Assembly (NCBI GenBank): GCA_947626765.1
Contig: CANQTQ010000009.1
Coordinates: 1-49,573, forward strand
DNA from: an uncultured Clostridia bacterium
GTDB lineage: Bacteria; Bacillota; Clostridia; TANB77; CAG-508
DNA: 49,573 nt
Direction: 5' to 3'
In this document: positions 9,886 through 17,471 of the stretch, in pieces
Numbering within the stretch: position 1 is the first letter of the stretch
Layout: each line of letters starts with the position of its first letter
Made by a program: the position numbers and the translations under genes
The notes under the pieces: generated by a model
The model's database searches: none
Seen by the model: the letters and a program-made list of their open reading frames with translations, nothing else
Told to the model about the DNA's origin: nothing

Positions 9886-10008
9886 ATTATAGATGTTATT
9901 GTACCACTTTCTAAGTCCGCACACACATCTTGAACATAGCCGAAGTCTTTTTCCGTCTTTTATATTTATTACTTCTTTATGTTTAAAATCCATTCCTTTC
10001 TGTCCCAT
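9886..10008 (-). pseudogene. Second copy of the ylmC 5' half, ending at a partial core
   Basis: Over the ylmC part this copy is nearly identical to 13001-13129, and the upstream region is also copied. It encodes MDFKHKEVINIKDGKRL, then CGG at 9942-9940, then in the +1 frame GYVQDVCADLESGTITSI. It ends at the core (ATTATAGATGT on the plus strand, 9886-9896) and then runs into the recombinase tail. It arose by the tandem duplication described in the findings, and its upstream copy includes half of the sigG terminator. In the zero frame it is open as a 90-residue fusion with the tail. Confidence 0.7.
9940..9942 (-). other. +1 frameshift site at CGG in the duplicated ylmC 5' half
   Basis: The coding strand reads CTT CGG CTA; skipping C gives CTT GGC TAT, L-G-Y, the conserved KRLGYV of the family. 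The heptamer CUU CGG C has the same form as CUU UGA C of prfB and CUU AGG C of yeast Ty1. Confidence 0.7.
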
Positions 10009-10213
10009 GTTTTCTTTTTTGATTATTTTAAATTTTAATTACATATTTTAATTATTTTCTTATAAAGTATAAGTTTATTTTTTATAATTACTTAAAATAA
10101 TCTTTCCCCTTTATAAATTTATTCAATTGAAATTTTTGTTATATATAGATTTTATATTTTATTTCAATTGTTTTCTTTTTATTATATGAAAGAAATTGAA
10201 AAAAGTTGCTTGT

Positions 10214-10725
10214 TTTATTTTAATTTTGCTTTACTTTGATTAAGTTTTTTTTGAAGTATGTCTCGTTTCTATTACTCTTTTTAATTCGTCTGATGTTTCT
10301 GCTTTTTCAATTTCAGATAGGGCTTCTTGTAATTTACTATTAGAACCTACTGAAGAAATATATTCATCTACCCTTCTTTCTATTTCTTCTAACATATATT
10401 GTCCAGCAAAAACTACTTTCTCGCCCATTTCTCGTTTTGGTACTTTTACCATTACATATCTATCTTTATAAAATCCTCTTGCATAAGAAATTGATACATT
10501 TGCGTTGCTTGAAAGTGAAATACAATTTGTGTCTTTTCTATAATGCATTTTTATATGGTCATAAACTTCTTCTAAGCTTATTTTAGAGTCTTTGCTATAC
10601 TTTGGCTCACCCTTTTCAGAATCTTGTTCATATTTTTGTAGTATTTTTTAATTTATTTGATATTTTTCATAAAAATTACACATTTTTTTATTTAATTTTT
10701 GGGTATAAAAATAGAAGGTACAAAT
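10214..10725 (-). pseudogene. Helicase N-terminal remnant (duplicated)
   Basis: About 10222-10630 copies 8229-8660 of the helicase gene. A 102-residue frame (10548-10240) is nearly identical to the ART-like N-terminal part. The copy then jumps, with roughly 220 bases deleted, to a copy of the upstream region 8870-8955 (10634-10725). It lacks the true start and everything after residue about 190, so it is a relic. Confidence 0.9.
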
Positions 10726-10769
10726 TTAATTGTATCCTTCTTAATTTCATACATTATTTTTCTTTAATA

Positions 10770-11519
10770 TTATATCATTTCAAATTTATGATATTGCTTT
10801 ATTACTTCTGGTTTTATCTCTGAATAGACTATCCATGTACTTTTTGGAGTCATTGTCCATGGTGCATTTTCTTTATGTGTTAAATCCACTAATTGTGCTG
10901 CTGTTAACTGACCATATTTTTTTAAAGTATTATCAATACTTATTATTTTTTCTGTGCCATCTTCAGCAAATAATATCCTACTTTTTGCTGGCATTTCTGA
11001 AACATTTGCATCTATATCTTCTTTTTCTTCTTTTATTGGTTTATAACCATATTTTTTATACCTTTTATATACTGTATCAACAATTGGTCCATACTTAAAT
11101 GCATATATTTTATCTGTAAATAATTTTCTGTTTGTATCACATAAATAATCGGCATAGCATAAATATACTAATTTTTGTAATTTCAATTGTGTACATTTTA
11201 TTTTAGATAATATATATTTAGCTACATCAATTCCTTCTAACTTTCTGTCTTTCTTAATTAACTTTATGAATTTATCAAGGCTATCAATAACTTCAACATC
11301 TTTAAAAAAATGATCTGTTATACATACTGATTCCCAAGTTGTATCTTCTGCTTGTATCATATGTGTTGAAATAGATACATCTTTTCCACATTCAGTTATA
11401 ATTTTATCTAAATATTCTTTTAGTTTTTCTTGTATTTTATCATCATCAACAATAAAATCTAATGCTATTCTTTTTCCTAATGAATATGAACTACTCATAA
11501 ATATAAAATGTGTTATCAT
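10770..11519 (-). CDS. Panacea (SocA-like/DUF4065) antitoxin
   Basis: The C-terminal half has the Panacea/DUF4065 pattern: VAKYILSK......LKLQKLVYLCYADYL, then KIYAFKYGPIVDTVYKRY, and at the end LTAAQLVDLTHKENAPW. The first 100 residues are a separate, less typical region (DDDKIQEKLKEYLDKI). Panacea proteins neutralise many unrelated toxins, including toxSAS enzymes. The gene starts with ATG overlapping the TAA of the upstream toxSAS-like gene by one base (TAATG), with AGGAGG 9 bases before; this tight coupling is typical for a toxin-antitoxin pair. Confidence 0.8.
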   Translation of the reverse strand: MITHFIFMSSSYSLGKRIALDFIVDDDKIQEKLKEYLDKIITECGKDVSISTHMIQAEDTTWESVCITDHFFKDVEVIDSLDKFIKLIKKDRKLEGIDVAKYILSKIKCTQLKLQKLVYLCYADYLCDTNRKLFTDKIYAFKYGPIVDTVYKRYKKYGYKPIKEEKEDIDANVSEMPAKSRILFAEDGTEKIISIDNTLKKYGQLTAAQLVDLTHKENAPWTMTPKSTWIVYSEIKPEVIKQYHKFEMI

Positions 11520-12136
11520 TATCTCTTACCTCCTTTATTTTCATTTTCCCATTTCACATAATCTTGTTTGTATTTTTCATGTGAATTGATATTATTTTTT
11601 TCATCTGATTTATTCCATATTTGTAATTCCCATTGAAATGCATAACTACCCTTTCTAAAATATATGTGAGTTGCTTTATATTCATCTTTTGATGAATTTA
11701 TACATTTTAGATTACTGTATTTTGTATTAATTAAATTTAAAATCTCATCAAATGACAACTCTTTATTGCAAATTATTCTTAATCCAAATAAATCATTAAA
11801 GCATTTGCTAATTGGTACTTTCCCATTTTCATGATTTTTAATATAATTTTCTATTTTAAATTCTATAGAGTTCTTTGCTTTTGTTCTAATATTGACTGTT
11901 GCATTTTCGTTATTAAACTTTTTAAAGTCCAGTAATAGTTGAATATTGTTCTGATTGATAAATTCTCTATAATTAACTATCGTGTCTAATAGTAATTGAT
12001 TTTCTAATAAATCGCAAACTAAATTATCCTTCAAATTGATTTTAGTATAATAATCACTTTCTTCCCATTTTTTAGTTAATTGTATATATTCAGTTTGTAT
12101 GAAATTAATTAATTTATCTAATTCATCTAACATCAT
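11519..12136 (-). CDS. toxSAS-like RelA/SpoT-domain toxin
   Basis: The protein of 205 residues has a RelA/SpoT synthetase-like core: NIRTKAKNSIEFKIENYI, FNDLFGLRIIC, and near the end YAFQWELQIWNKSD...SHEKYKQDY, matching the E.Q....H..YK region of alarmone synthetases. It has no HD hydrolase and no regulatory domain, as in toxic small alarmone synthetases, which either make (p)ppApp or pyrophosphorylate tRNA. The coupled Panacea gene directly downstream supports the toxin call. The catalytic subtype cannot be told from sequence reading alone. Confidence 0.75.
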   Translation of the reverse strand: MMLDELDKLINFIQTEYIQLTKKWEESDYYTKINLKDNLVCDLLENQLLLDTIVNYREFINQNNIQLLLDFKKFNNENATVNIRTKAKNSIEFKIENYIKNHENGKVPISKCFNDLFGLRIICNKELSFDEILNLINTKYSNLKCINSSKDEYKATHIYFRKGSYAFQWELQIWNKSDEKNNINSHEKYKQDYVKWENENKGGKR

Positions 12137-12449
12137 AATACTATTCCTTTAATTATTTTATCATATATTCTTAATTTTGTGAAATATTTTATTATTTTAA
12201 TAATAAAACAAATGTTTTTGTTTGTCAATATCTTTTCTACATTTACTTTAATATTTTTTACTATTATATTGTATAATTTTATTTTTTTCAATGTAAATTA
12301 GATTTTTGTAAAATTTCTTTTTACTAATTGACTTTTTCTATTTTCCATTTTAAAATAGATTTAGTTTAGTATTCTTATATTTTTTCTTATTTTTTATATT
12401 CTCTAATATATTTCTTGAAATAAATTTAATAGAAATGGTGGTGATAAAA
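12137..12449. other. Divergent intergenic region
   Basis: This AT-rich spacer separates the minus-strand toxSAS/Panacea operon from a plus-strand gene. It must hold both promoters, but I see no consensus pair. The Ts and As are too uniform to assign more. Confidence 0.4.
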
Positions 12450-12842
12450 GTGACACATAATCTTTTAAGTTCAATTACCAATGGCCTAGAGAATTTGGAC
12501 AACTCTATTCATGAAAAAATAGATGGTTTTTTTGTAGATAATTTTATTCATGAATTACAAGATTACCTTACCAAATGGCAATCAGCAGCATTACTTTCTT
12601 CTTTACGTCCCTATTCTCTTTTAACTTTTGCAAAAAATGATGGAAATTTTGCAGTTTGTTTCGATTATAAAGACAAAAAAATTTACTATGTCCCACAGCA
12701 AAAAATCACTGGTAACAAACCAGAACCAGGTGAGGCTTTAAAAGTTATACCTAACGGAACTTTCCATGTAGATTATACTGCTATACTTGCTGAAGAAAGC
12801 AAAATAGATGAGTATTTATCAGAATGTACCATAGCAAAATAA
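12450..12842 (+). CDS. Unknown protein of the element (130 aa)
   Basis: I do not recognise the family. The start is placed at GTG 12450 because GGTGGT lies 7 bases upstream; the ATG at 12435 has no ribosome binding site. The protein has a helical first half (NLLSSITNGLENLDNSIHEKIDGFF) and a second half with strand-like segments (NFAVCFDYKDKKIYYVPQ). It has no membrane segment. It is the only long plus-strand gene in the element and lies next to its right end. Confidence 0.6.
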   Translation: MTHNLLSSITNGLENLDNSIHEKIDGFFVDNFIHELQDYLTKWQSAALLSSLRPYSLLTFAKNDGNFAVCFDYKDKKIYYVPQQKITGNKPEPGEALKVIPNGTFHVDYTAILAEESKIDEYLSECTIAK

Positions 12843-12856
12843 ATCTTTATTTATGA

Positions 12857-13000
12857 CTATAATTCCACCTTACAAATTACATCATACTCAAACTTCTCTT
12901 TTATTATATAGCTTGTCCTAGCTTGTTTTTTCTTTGTAGTATAGCCATTTTTCTTAATTTCTCTTTCAAATATAAATGGGATGTATCTATTCTCTATTAA
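12857..13000 (-). pseudogene. Recombinase C-terminal tail at the right end of the element
   Basis: From the core this encodes LIENRYIPFIF...IKKNGYTTKK...RTSYIIKEKFEYDVICKVEL, 47 codons and a stop. The codon phase across the core (GAC ATC TAT AAT TGT GCC in attL, same phase here) means that in the excised circle the recombinase gene runs straight into this tail, making 611 residues. In the integrated state it is cut off from its gene. Confidence 0.75.
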
Positions 13001-13017
13001 GGCACAATTATAGATGT
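13001..13017. repeat. Attachment core, right junction (attR)
   Basis: The 17 bases match 724-740 exactly and in the same orientation. The ylmC 5' half ends here and the element begins. Confidence 0.85.
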
Positions 13018-13129
13018 TATTGTACCACTTTCTAAATCTGCACACACATCTTGAACATAGCCGAAGTCTTTTTCCATCTTTTATATTAATTACTTCTTTA
13101 TGTTTAAAATCCATTCCTTTCTGTCCCAT
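13001..13129 (-). CDS. ylmC: YlmC/YmxH sporulation protein, 5' half (gene split by the element)
   Basis: KEVINIKDGKRL, then after the CGG shift GYVQDVCADLESGTITSIIVP, is the N-terminal half of the PRC-barrel YlmC/YmxH family. The gene lies right after sigG, as in B. subtilis. In the integrated state the +1 frame stops just past the core (43 residues), while the zero frame runs into the recombinase tail (90 residues). The completing half lies at 611-740. The start at 13129 is uncertain: it has only a weak ribosome binding site, and the ATG six codons in may be used. Confidence 0.75.
13061..13063 (-). other. +1 frameshift site at CGG in ylmC (first site)
   Basis: CTT CGG CTA is read as CTT (C) GGC TAT, L-G-Y. 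The conserved DGKRL-GYV motif switches frame exactly here. Confidence 0.75.
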
Positions 13130-13344
13130 GTTTTCTTTTTTGATTATTTTAAATTTTAATTACATGTTTTACATATTTTAATTATTTTCTTATAAAATAT
13201 AGATTTATTTTTTATTGCTATTTAAAATAATCTTTCCCCTTTATAAATTTTATTCAATTGAAATTCTTATTGTATATAAATTTTATGTTTTATTTCACTT
13301 ATAGATTTTTATTTCAATTGTTTTCTTTTTATTATATGAAGGAA

Positions 13345-13377
13345 ATAAAAAAAGTTGCTAAATTTTAGAGCAACTTT
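13345..13377 (-). terminator. sigG terminator
   Basis: On the minus strand AAAGTTGCT (13377-13369) pairs with AGCAACTTT (13359-13351), followed by a T run (13350-13345). Its distal half is also present at about 10200-10213, at the end of the duplicated unit. Confidence 0.85.
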
Positions 13378-13397
13378 TCTTATTTTATAATAACTTT

Positions 13398-14168
13398 TTA
13401 TTTATATATTCTTCTAATATGTCCAATTGCTGTTCTTTCTAATCTTGATACCTGTGCTTGTGAAATTCCAATTTCTTCTGCTACTTCCATTTGGGTTCTT
13501 CCTTCAAAAAAACGTTTATTAATAATCATTTTTTCCTTTTCATTTAGCCTTTTCATAGCTTCTGATATTGTTATATTTTGAGCCCATAGATCATCTGTAT
13601 TTTTTTTATCACTTACTTGATCCATAATGCAAATATTTTCTGTATTTTCACTATATGCTGGTTCTTGTAAAGATATTGGTTCTTGAATTGCATCTAAGCT
13701 CATAATTATATCTTCTTTTGGTACATTTAGTTCATTTGAAAGTTCTTCTATTGTTGCTTCTCTTTGTTCTTCTTTATATATTTTGTCTTTCATTGCTATA
13801 ACTTTATATGCTAAATCTCTTACTGACCTGCTTACACGAATTGTATTATTATCTCTTAAATATCTTCTAATTTCTCCTATGATCATTGGAACAGCATAAG
13901 TAGAAAATTGTACATTTTGGTTTAAATCAAAATTGTCTATTGCCTTAATTAAGCCCACACAACCTACTTGAAATAAGTCATCTAAATTTTCGCCTTTACT
14001 ATTAAAGCGTTTTATAATGCTTAATACTAATCTTAAGTTTCCATTAATGAATTCTTGTCTTGCTTGATTATCTCCATCTTTTATTTTTTTCATTAGAGTT
14101 AATTTATCTTCTGGAGAAAGAAGTGGTAATTTCGATGTATTAACACCTGAGATTTCAACTTTGTTCAT
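13398..14168 (-). CDS. sigG: RNA polymerase sigma-G factor, forespore specific
   Basis: The 256-residue protein starts with MNKVEISGVNTSKLPLL, the typical sigma-G N-terminus that contacts the anti-sigma factor. Region 2 (NGNLRLVLSIIKRF, DLFQVGCVGLIKAIDNFD, FSTYAVPMIIGEIRRYLRD), region 3 and region 4 (MEVAEEIGISQAQVSRLE) are complete. The ATG at 14168 is preferred because AAAGGAG lies 9 bases upstream; the TTG six bases earlier is too close. It drives late forespore genes. It follows sigE, from which it is separated by a structured spacer. Confidence 0.95.
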   Translation of the reverse strand: MNKVEISGVNTSKLPLLSPEDKLTLMKKIKDGDNQARQEFINGNLRLVLSIIKRFNSKGENLDDLFQVGCVGLIKAIDNFDLNQNVQFSTYAVPMIIGEIRRYLRDNNTIRVSRSVRDLAYKVIAMKDKIYKEEQREATIEELSNELNVPKEDIIMSLDAIQEPISLQEPAYSENTENICIMDQVSDKKNTDDLWAQNITISEAMKRLNEKEKMIINKRFFEGRTQMEVAEEIGISQAQVSRLERTAIGHIRRIYK

Positions 14169-14280
14169 AAACAAAAACTCCTTTTGAAAATATTTTTCTT
14201 AATTTAATTATTTCCAAAAGAAGTTTTTGCTATTCTATTATTGCACGACCTAATTCGACATTTTTCTAAGTAATGCTAAA

Positions 14281-14395
14281 GCTTAAATAGTACTATTTTA
14301 GCAGTTTTGATAGGTCCCGTTCTGACTTTTCTTCTTTGAACTTGACTTCTTGCAACGGGCAATTTGAAAAACAAGAAAACTAGTACTATTTAAGC
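14281..14395 (-). ncRNA. Candidate structured RNA between sigE and sigG
   Basis: A perfect 15-bp outer stem (GCTTAAATAGTACTA, 14395-14381, with its complement 14295-14281) closes an 85-base interior. Inside, TTCTTG (14377-14372) pairs with CAAGAA (14352-14347), and CCCGTT in the loop between them (14359-14354) pairs with AACGGG (14321-14316). That is an H-type pseudoknot. It stands in the sigG leader and has higher GC than its surroundings. No known riboswitch class is recognised. Confidence 0.5.
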
Positions 14396-14433
14396 GGGTT
14401 AACTTTTAGTTAGAATAAAAGTTTATTCTATAT

Positions 14434-15165
14434 TTAACCTGTTTTACTCATAATTTCTTTTTTCATTTTATTTATAATTTTCTTTTCTAAACGTGATATA
14501 TAACTTTGTGAAATTCCAAGCATATCTGCAACTTCTTTTTGTGTTTTTTCTGTGCCACTAATAAATCCAAATCTAAGTTCCATTATATTTCTTTCTCTAT
14601 TATTTAACTTTTCTATTGAAGCTCTAAGCAAAGTTTTATCAACTTCATCTTCTATTCTTCTAGATGTAACATCAGGATCTGTTCCTAATATATCTGATAG
14701 TAAAAGCTCGTTTCCATCTCCATCTTGATTTAGTGGTTCATCAATAGAAATTTCTGTTTTCATTCTGTTACTTCTTCTTAAAAACATTAAAATTTCATTT
14801 TCAATGCATCTAGAAGCATATGTTGCAAGTTTTATTTTTTTATCTGTATTAAAAGTATTAATTGCCTTCATAAGTCCAATAGTTCCAATGGATATTAAAT
14901 CTTCTATGCCAACTCCTGTATTTTCAAATTTCTTTGCAATATAAACTACTAATCTTAAATTTCTTTCTACTAAAGTTTGCCTGATGCTTTCATCTCCATT
15001 TGATAGCTTTGTTAATGCTTCAGCTTCTTCTTCATTTGTTAAAGGTGGAGGTAAAGTTTGGCTACCTCCTATATAATAAATAGGAAAATCTTCTATTTCA
15101 TCATTTCCTATATATCTTACATATAATGTGTTAATACTGTCCTTTAATATTTGTAACAAATTCAT
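14434..15165 (-). CDS. sigE: RNA polymerase sigma-E factor precursor, mother-cell specific
   Basis: The protein of 243 residues has the sigma-E pro-sequence (about the first 30 residues), the conserved LPPPLT.EEE segment, region 2 ([49 protein letters not shown]) and region 4 ([23 protein letters not shown]). Its 5' end overlaps spoIIGA by 35 bases, so translation is coupled to the protease that activates it. This is the standard spoIIG operon. Confidence 0.95.
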   Translation of the reverse strand: MNLLQILKDSINTLYVRYIGNDEIEDFPIYYIGGSQTLPPPLTNEEEAEALTKLSNGDESIRQTLVERNLRLVVYIAKKFENTGVGIEDLISIGTIGLMKAINTFNTDKKIKLATYASRCIENEILMFLRRSNRMKTEISIDEPLNQDGDGNELLLSDILGTDPDVTSRRIEDEVDKTLLRASIEKLNNRERNIMELRFGFISGTEKTQKEVADMLGISQSYISRLEKKIINKMKKEIMSKTG

Positions 15166-16066
15166 CTGTTTTTCTCCTTTCTAATAAGTCTAGTCCGATT
15201 AAAGCAGTATATGTATTGTTTTTACTAAGTGTTTGAGGAAATATTCCAATAATAATATCATTTCTTTTTTCTTTTTCCTCTTCTTTTTCAATAATAACCT
15301 CATCTGCTTTTAGTCCTAGCATAAGACCATTTTGTTTACCTATAGAAGAAAAAGGAATTACTCTAAATTTTGTAAGATATTCTTCTTCTATTTGGTTTAT
15401 AATTTCTTGATTCTCACCTCCTACTAATTTTTCTATATTATCTAACACTTTTTCTGTTATTATAGAATATAACTCACTTTTTTGTACTACAATTACTGGC
15501 ATACCAGTAATTGGTTCTCTTAACAAGTTTCCTGTATCTAACATAGCTTTTAAATATATTTCTTTTCCTTCTATTTTAATACTTAAGCTATATATCATGT
15601 CTTTTTTTCTTATTTTTGTTTTTACAACTCGAAATGCTATATACGTAATAATAAATCCTACAATGCCTCCAAGTAGCGCTATTTTTATAGGATAAGTCCC
15701 TATATATACACCATTTTTCATTAAAATATCTTGTGGCCTAATAAAATAAAGTAGGGCAAAAGCACAACCTCCAAAGGCAAAAGACGTTAAATAAAAAATT
15801 ATTAATTGCTTTGCTAAGCCTTTTATTCCTTTAGTATTAAATGCAATATATACCATTAAAATGGAAAGTAATATTTTCATACTAATATTTGAATATAGAG
15901 GTAAAATTTCTAAGTATGAAACAACTGCATATATACTGCCTAATAAACTAGAAAGAATAAGTCTCCATTGTTTCATTTTTAATTTCATAATATATGCTGT
16001 TGCAAATAAGATAATATAATTCATACATAAGTTTTCTAGTAATACAACATCTAAATAAATAGTCAT
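15131..16066 (-). CDS. spoIIGA: Sporulation sigma-E processing aspartic protease SpoIIGA
   Basis: About five to six membrane segments fill the first 150 residues ([17 protein letters not shown] onward). A cytosolic domain follows with the aspartic protease motif MLDTGNLL (about 178-185) and PITGMPV. It cleaves pro-sigma-E at the sporulation septum on a signal from SpoIIR. The length of 311 is normal. It leads the operon with sigE. Confidence 0.93.
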   Translation of the reverse strand: MTIYLDVVLLENLCMNYIILFATAYIMKLKMKQWRLILSSLLGSIYAVVSYLEILPLYSNISMKILLSILMVYIAFNTKGIKGLAKQLIIFYLTSFAFGGCAFALLYFIRPQDILMKNGVYIGTYPIKIALLGGIVGFIITYIAFRVVKTKIRKKDMIYSLSIKIEGKEIYLKAMLDTGNLLREPITGMPVIVVQKSELYSIITEKVLDNIEKLVGGENQEIINQIEEEYLTKFRVIPFSSIGKQNGLMLGLKADEVIIEKEEEKEKRNDIIIGIFPQTLSKNNTYTALIGLDLLERRKTDEFVTNIKGQY

Positions 16067-16090
16067 ATTTTTTCCTCATTTTCTGCATTT

Positions 16091-16123
16091 AGTATACTCT
16101 TTTATTTTTGAAAAGTATGTCAT
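16091..16123 (-). promoter_or_regulatory. Candidate spoIIG promoter with long spacer
   Basis: On the minus strand ATGACA (16123-16118) and TATACT (16096-16091) are 21 bases apart, 25 bases before the spoIIGA start. The spoIIG promoter of B. subtilis also has an unusually long spacer and needs Spo0A. I see no exact Spo0A box, so this stays tentative. Confidence 0.4.
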
Positions 16124-16223
16124 TTTATGGTTCTAATTATAAAAAGTTATTTACAAGATATAAATTTTCAAGACATAAAATAATGTTTTTTGACTTATTT
16201 TTACTTAATTTAAAAAAAGACAC

Positions 16224-16252
16224 AAAAAAACCAACTTATTTTTTTAAGTTGG
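16224..16252 (-). terminator. ftsZ terminator
   Basis: CCAACTTA and TAAGTTGG form an 8-bp stem, followed on the minus strand by seven Ts, 26 bases after the ftsZ stop. Confidence 0.85.
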
Positions 16253-16277
16253 CTTTTTTGTTTGTTAGTAAGTATTG

Positions 16278-17405
16278 TTATTTATTTAACCCTTTGCTTT
16301 TTCTTAAGAAAGTTGGAATTTCTAAATTATCTTGTGAATTTGCACTATCTGTTGTTGTTGGAATAGAATTTAATTTTTTATCCCATGCTTTATCTATAAT
16401 ATCCCCTACTGGTATATTTCCAGATAGTGGTCCTTCATCTTTTTCAAATCCTGTTGCAATAACAGTAATTACAATATCTTCATCTAAACTTTCATCTATT
16501 ACTGCACCAAAGATTATATTGGCTTCTGGATCTACATTTCTTTGTACTATTTCTGCAGCTGTATTTACTTCGTGTAGTCCTAAGTTGCGTCCACCTGTAA
16601 TATTAATAATAACTCCTCTTGCACCTTCAATAGATGTTTCAAGTAATGGACTTTGTGTAGCTTGTTTTGCTGCATCTTCTGCTCTGCTTTCTCCAGATGC
16701 TCTACCTATTCCCATATGTGCCATTCCTGTATTTAGCATTATTGTTTTAACATCTGCAAAGTCTAAGTTTACTAAACCTGGAATTGCAATTAAGTCTGAT
16801 ATACCTTGAACACCTTGTCTTAAAACATCATCTGCCATTTTGAATGCTTCAACAATAGATGTTTTTCTATCTATTACTTGTAATAGTTTATCATTTGGAA
16901 TAACAATTAGTGTATCTACTTTACCTTTTAAGCTTTCAATTCCTCTGTCTGCTTGTGCTAATCTTTTCTTTCCTTCAAATGTGAATGGTTTTGTTACTAC
17001 ACCAATAGTTAAAATTCCCATTTCTTTTGCAGCTGCTGCTACTATTGGGGCTGCACCTGTTCCAGTTCCACCACCCATACCAGCTGTTACAAATACCATA
17101 TCTGCTCCTCTAAGTGCTTCTGCAATTTCTGTTTTACTTTCTTCTGCTGCTTGAGCTCCAATGTCTGGATTAGCTCCTGCTCCTAAACCTCTTGTAATTT
17201 TTTCTCCAATTTGAATTTTAGATGCTGCTTTTGAAAGTAATAAAGCTTGTCTATCTGTATTTACTGCTATAAATTCAACATTTTTAATTCCTGATTCTAC
17301 CATTCTGTTTACAGCATTATTTCCTGCTCCACCTACACCAATTACTTTAATTGTAGCTGTTCCATCTAACATTGCATTTTCTTCCACGTTATTATCAATT
17401 AACAT
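16278..17405 (-). CDS. ftsZ: Cell division GTPase FtsZ
   Basis: The tubulin-like GTPase forms the Z ring. It shows [13 protein letters not shown] at the N-terminus, the G-box [12 protein letters not shown] (about 112-123) and IPNDKLL. The C-terminus carries the peptide IPTFLRK that binds FtsA and other partners. Length 375 is normal. AGGAGG lies 9 bases before the ATG. It lies directly after ftsA and ends at its own terminator. Confidence 0.97.
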   Translation of the reverse strand: MLIDNNVEENAMLDGTATIKVIGVGGAGNNAVNRMVESGIKNVEFIAVNTDRQALLLSKAASKIQIGEKITRGLGAGANPDIGAQAAEESKTEIAEALRGADMVFVTAGMGGGTGTGAAPIVAAAAKEMGILTIGVVTKPFTFEGKKRLAQADRGIESLKGKVDTLIVIPNDKLLQVIDRKTSIVEAFKMADDVLRQGVQGISDLIAIPGLVNLDFADVKTIMLNTGMAHMGIGRASGESRAEDAAKQATQSPLLETSIEGARGVIINITGGRNLGLHEVNTAAEIVQRNVDPEANIIFGAVIDESLDEDIVITVIATGFEKDEGPLSGNIPVGDIIDKAWDKKLNSIPTTTDSANSQDNLEIPTFLRKSKGLNK

Positions 17406-17471
17406 AAAGCTTATCTCCTCCTAATTTATTTCTTAGTGGTATTTCTACCTATATAATCTTTAAAATTAAAA

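Noticed and set aside
9736..10008. The 90-residue frames at 9736-10008 and 12857-13129 as a family of Cys-rich (LCSRCVC) small proteins
   Set aside because: The Cys-rich part is YlmC read in the wrong frame after CGG, and the conserved second half is a recombinase tail joined at the attachment core.
10240..10548. The 102-residue frame as a separate ADP-ribosyltransferase-like gene
   Set aside because: It is a nearly identical copy of helicase residues about 85-190 with a truncated start and end; a duplication relic.
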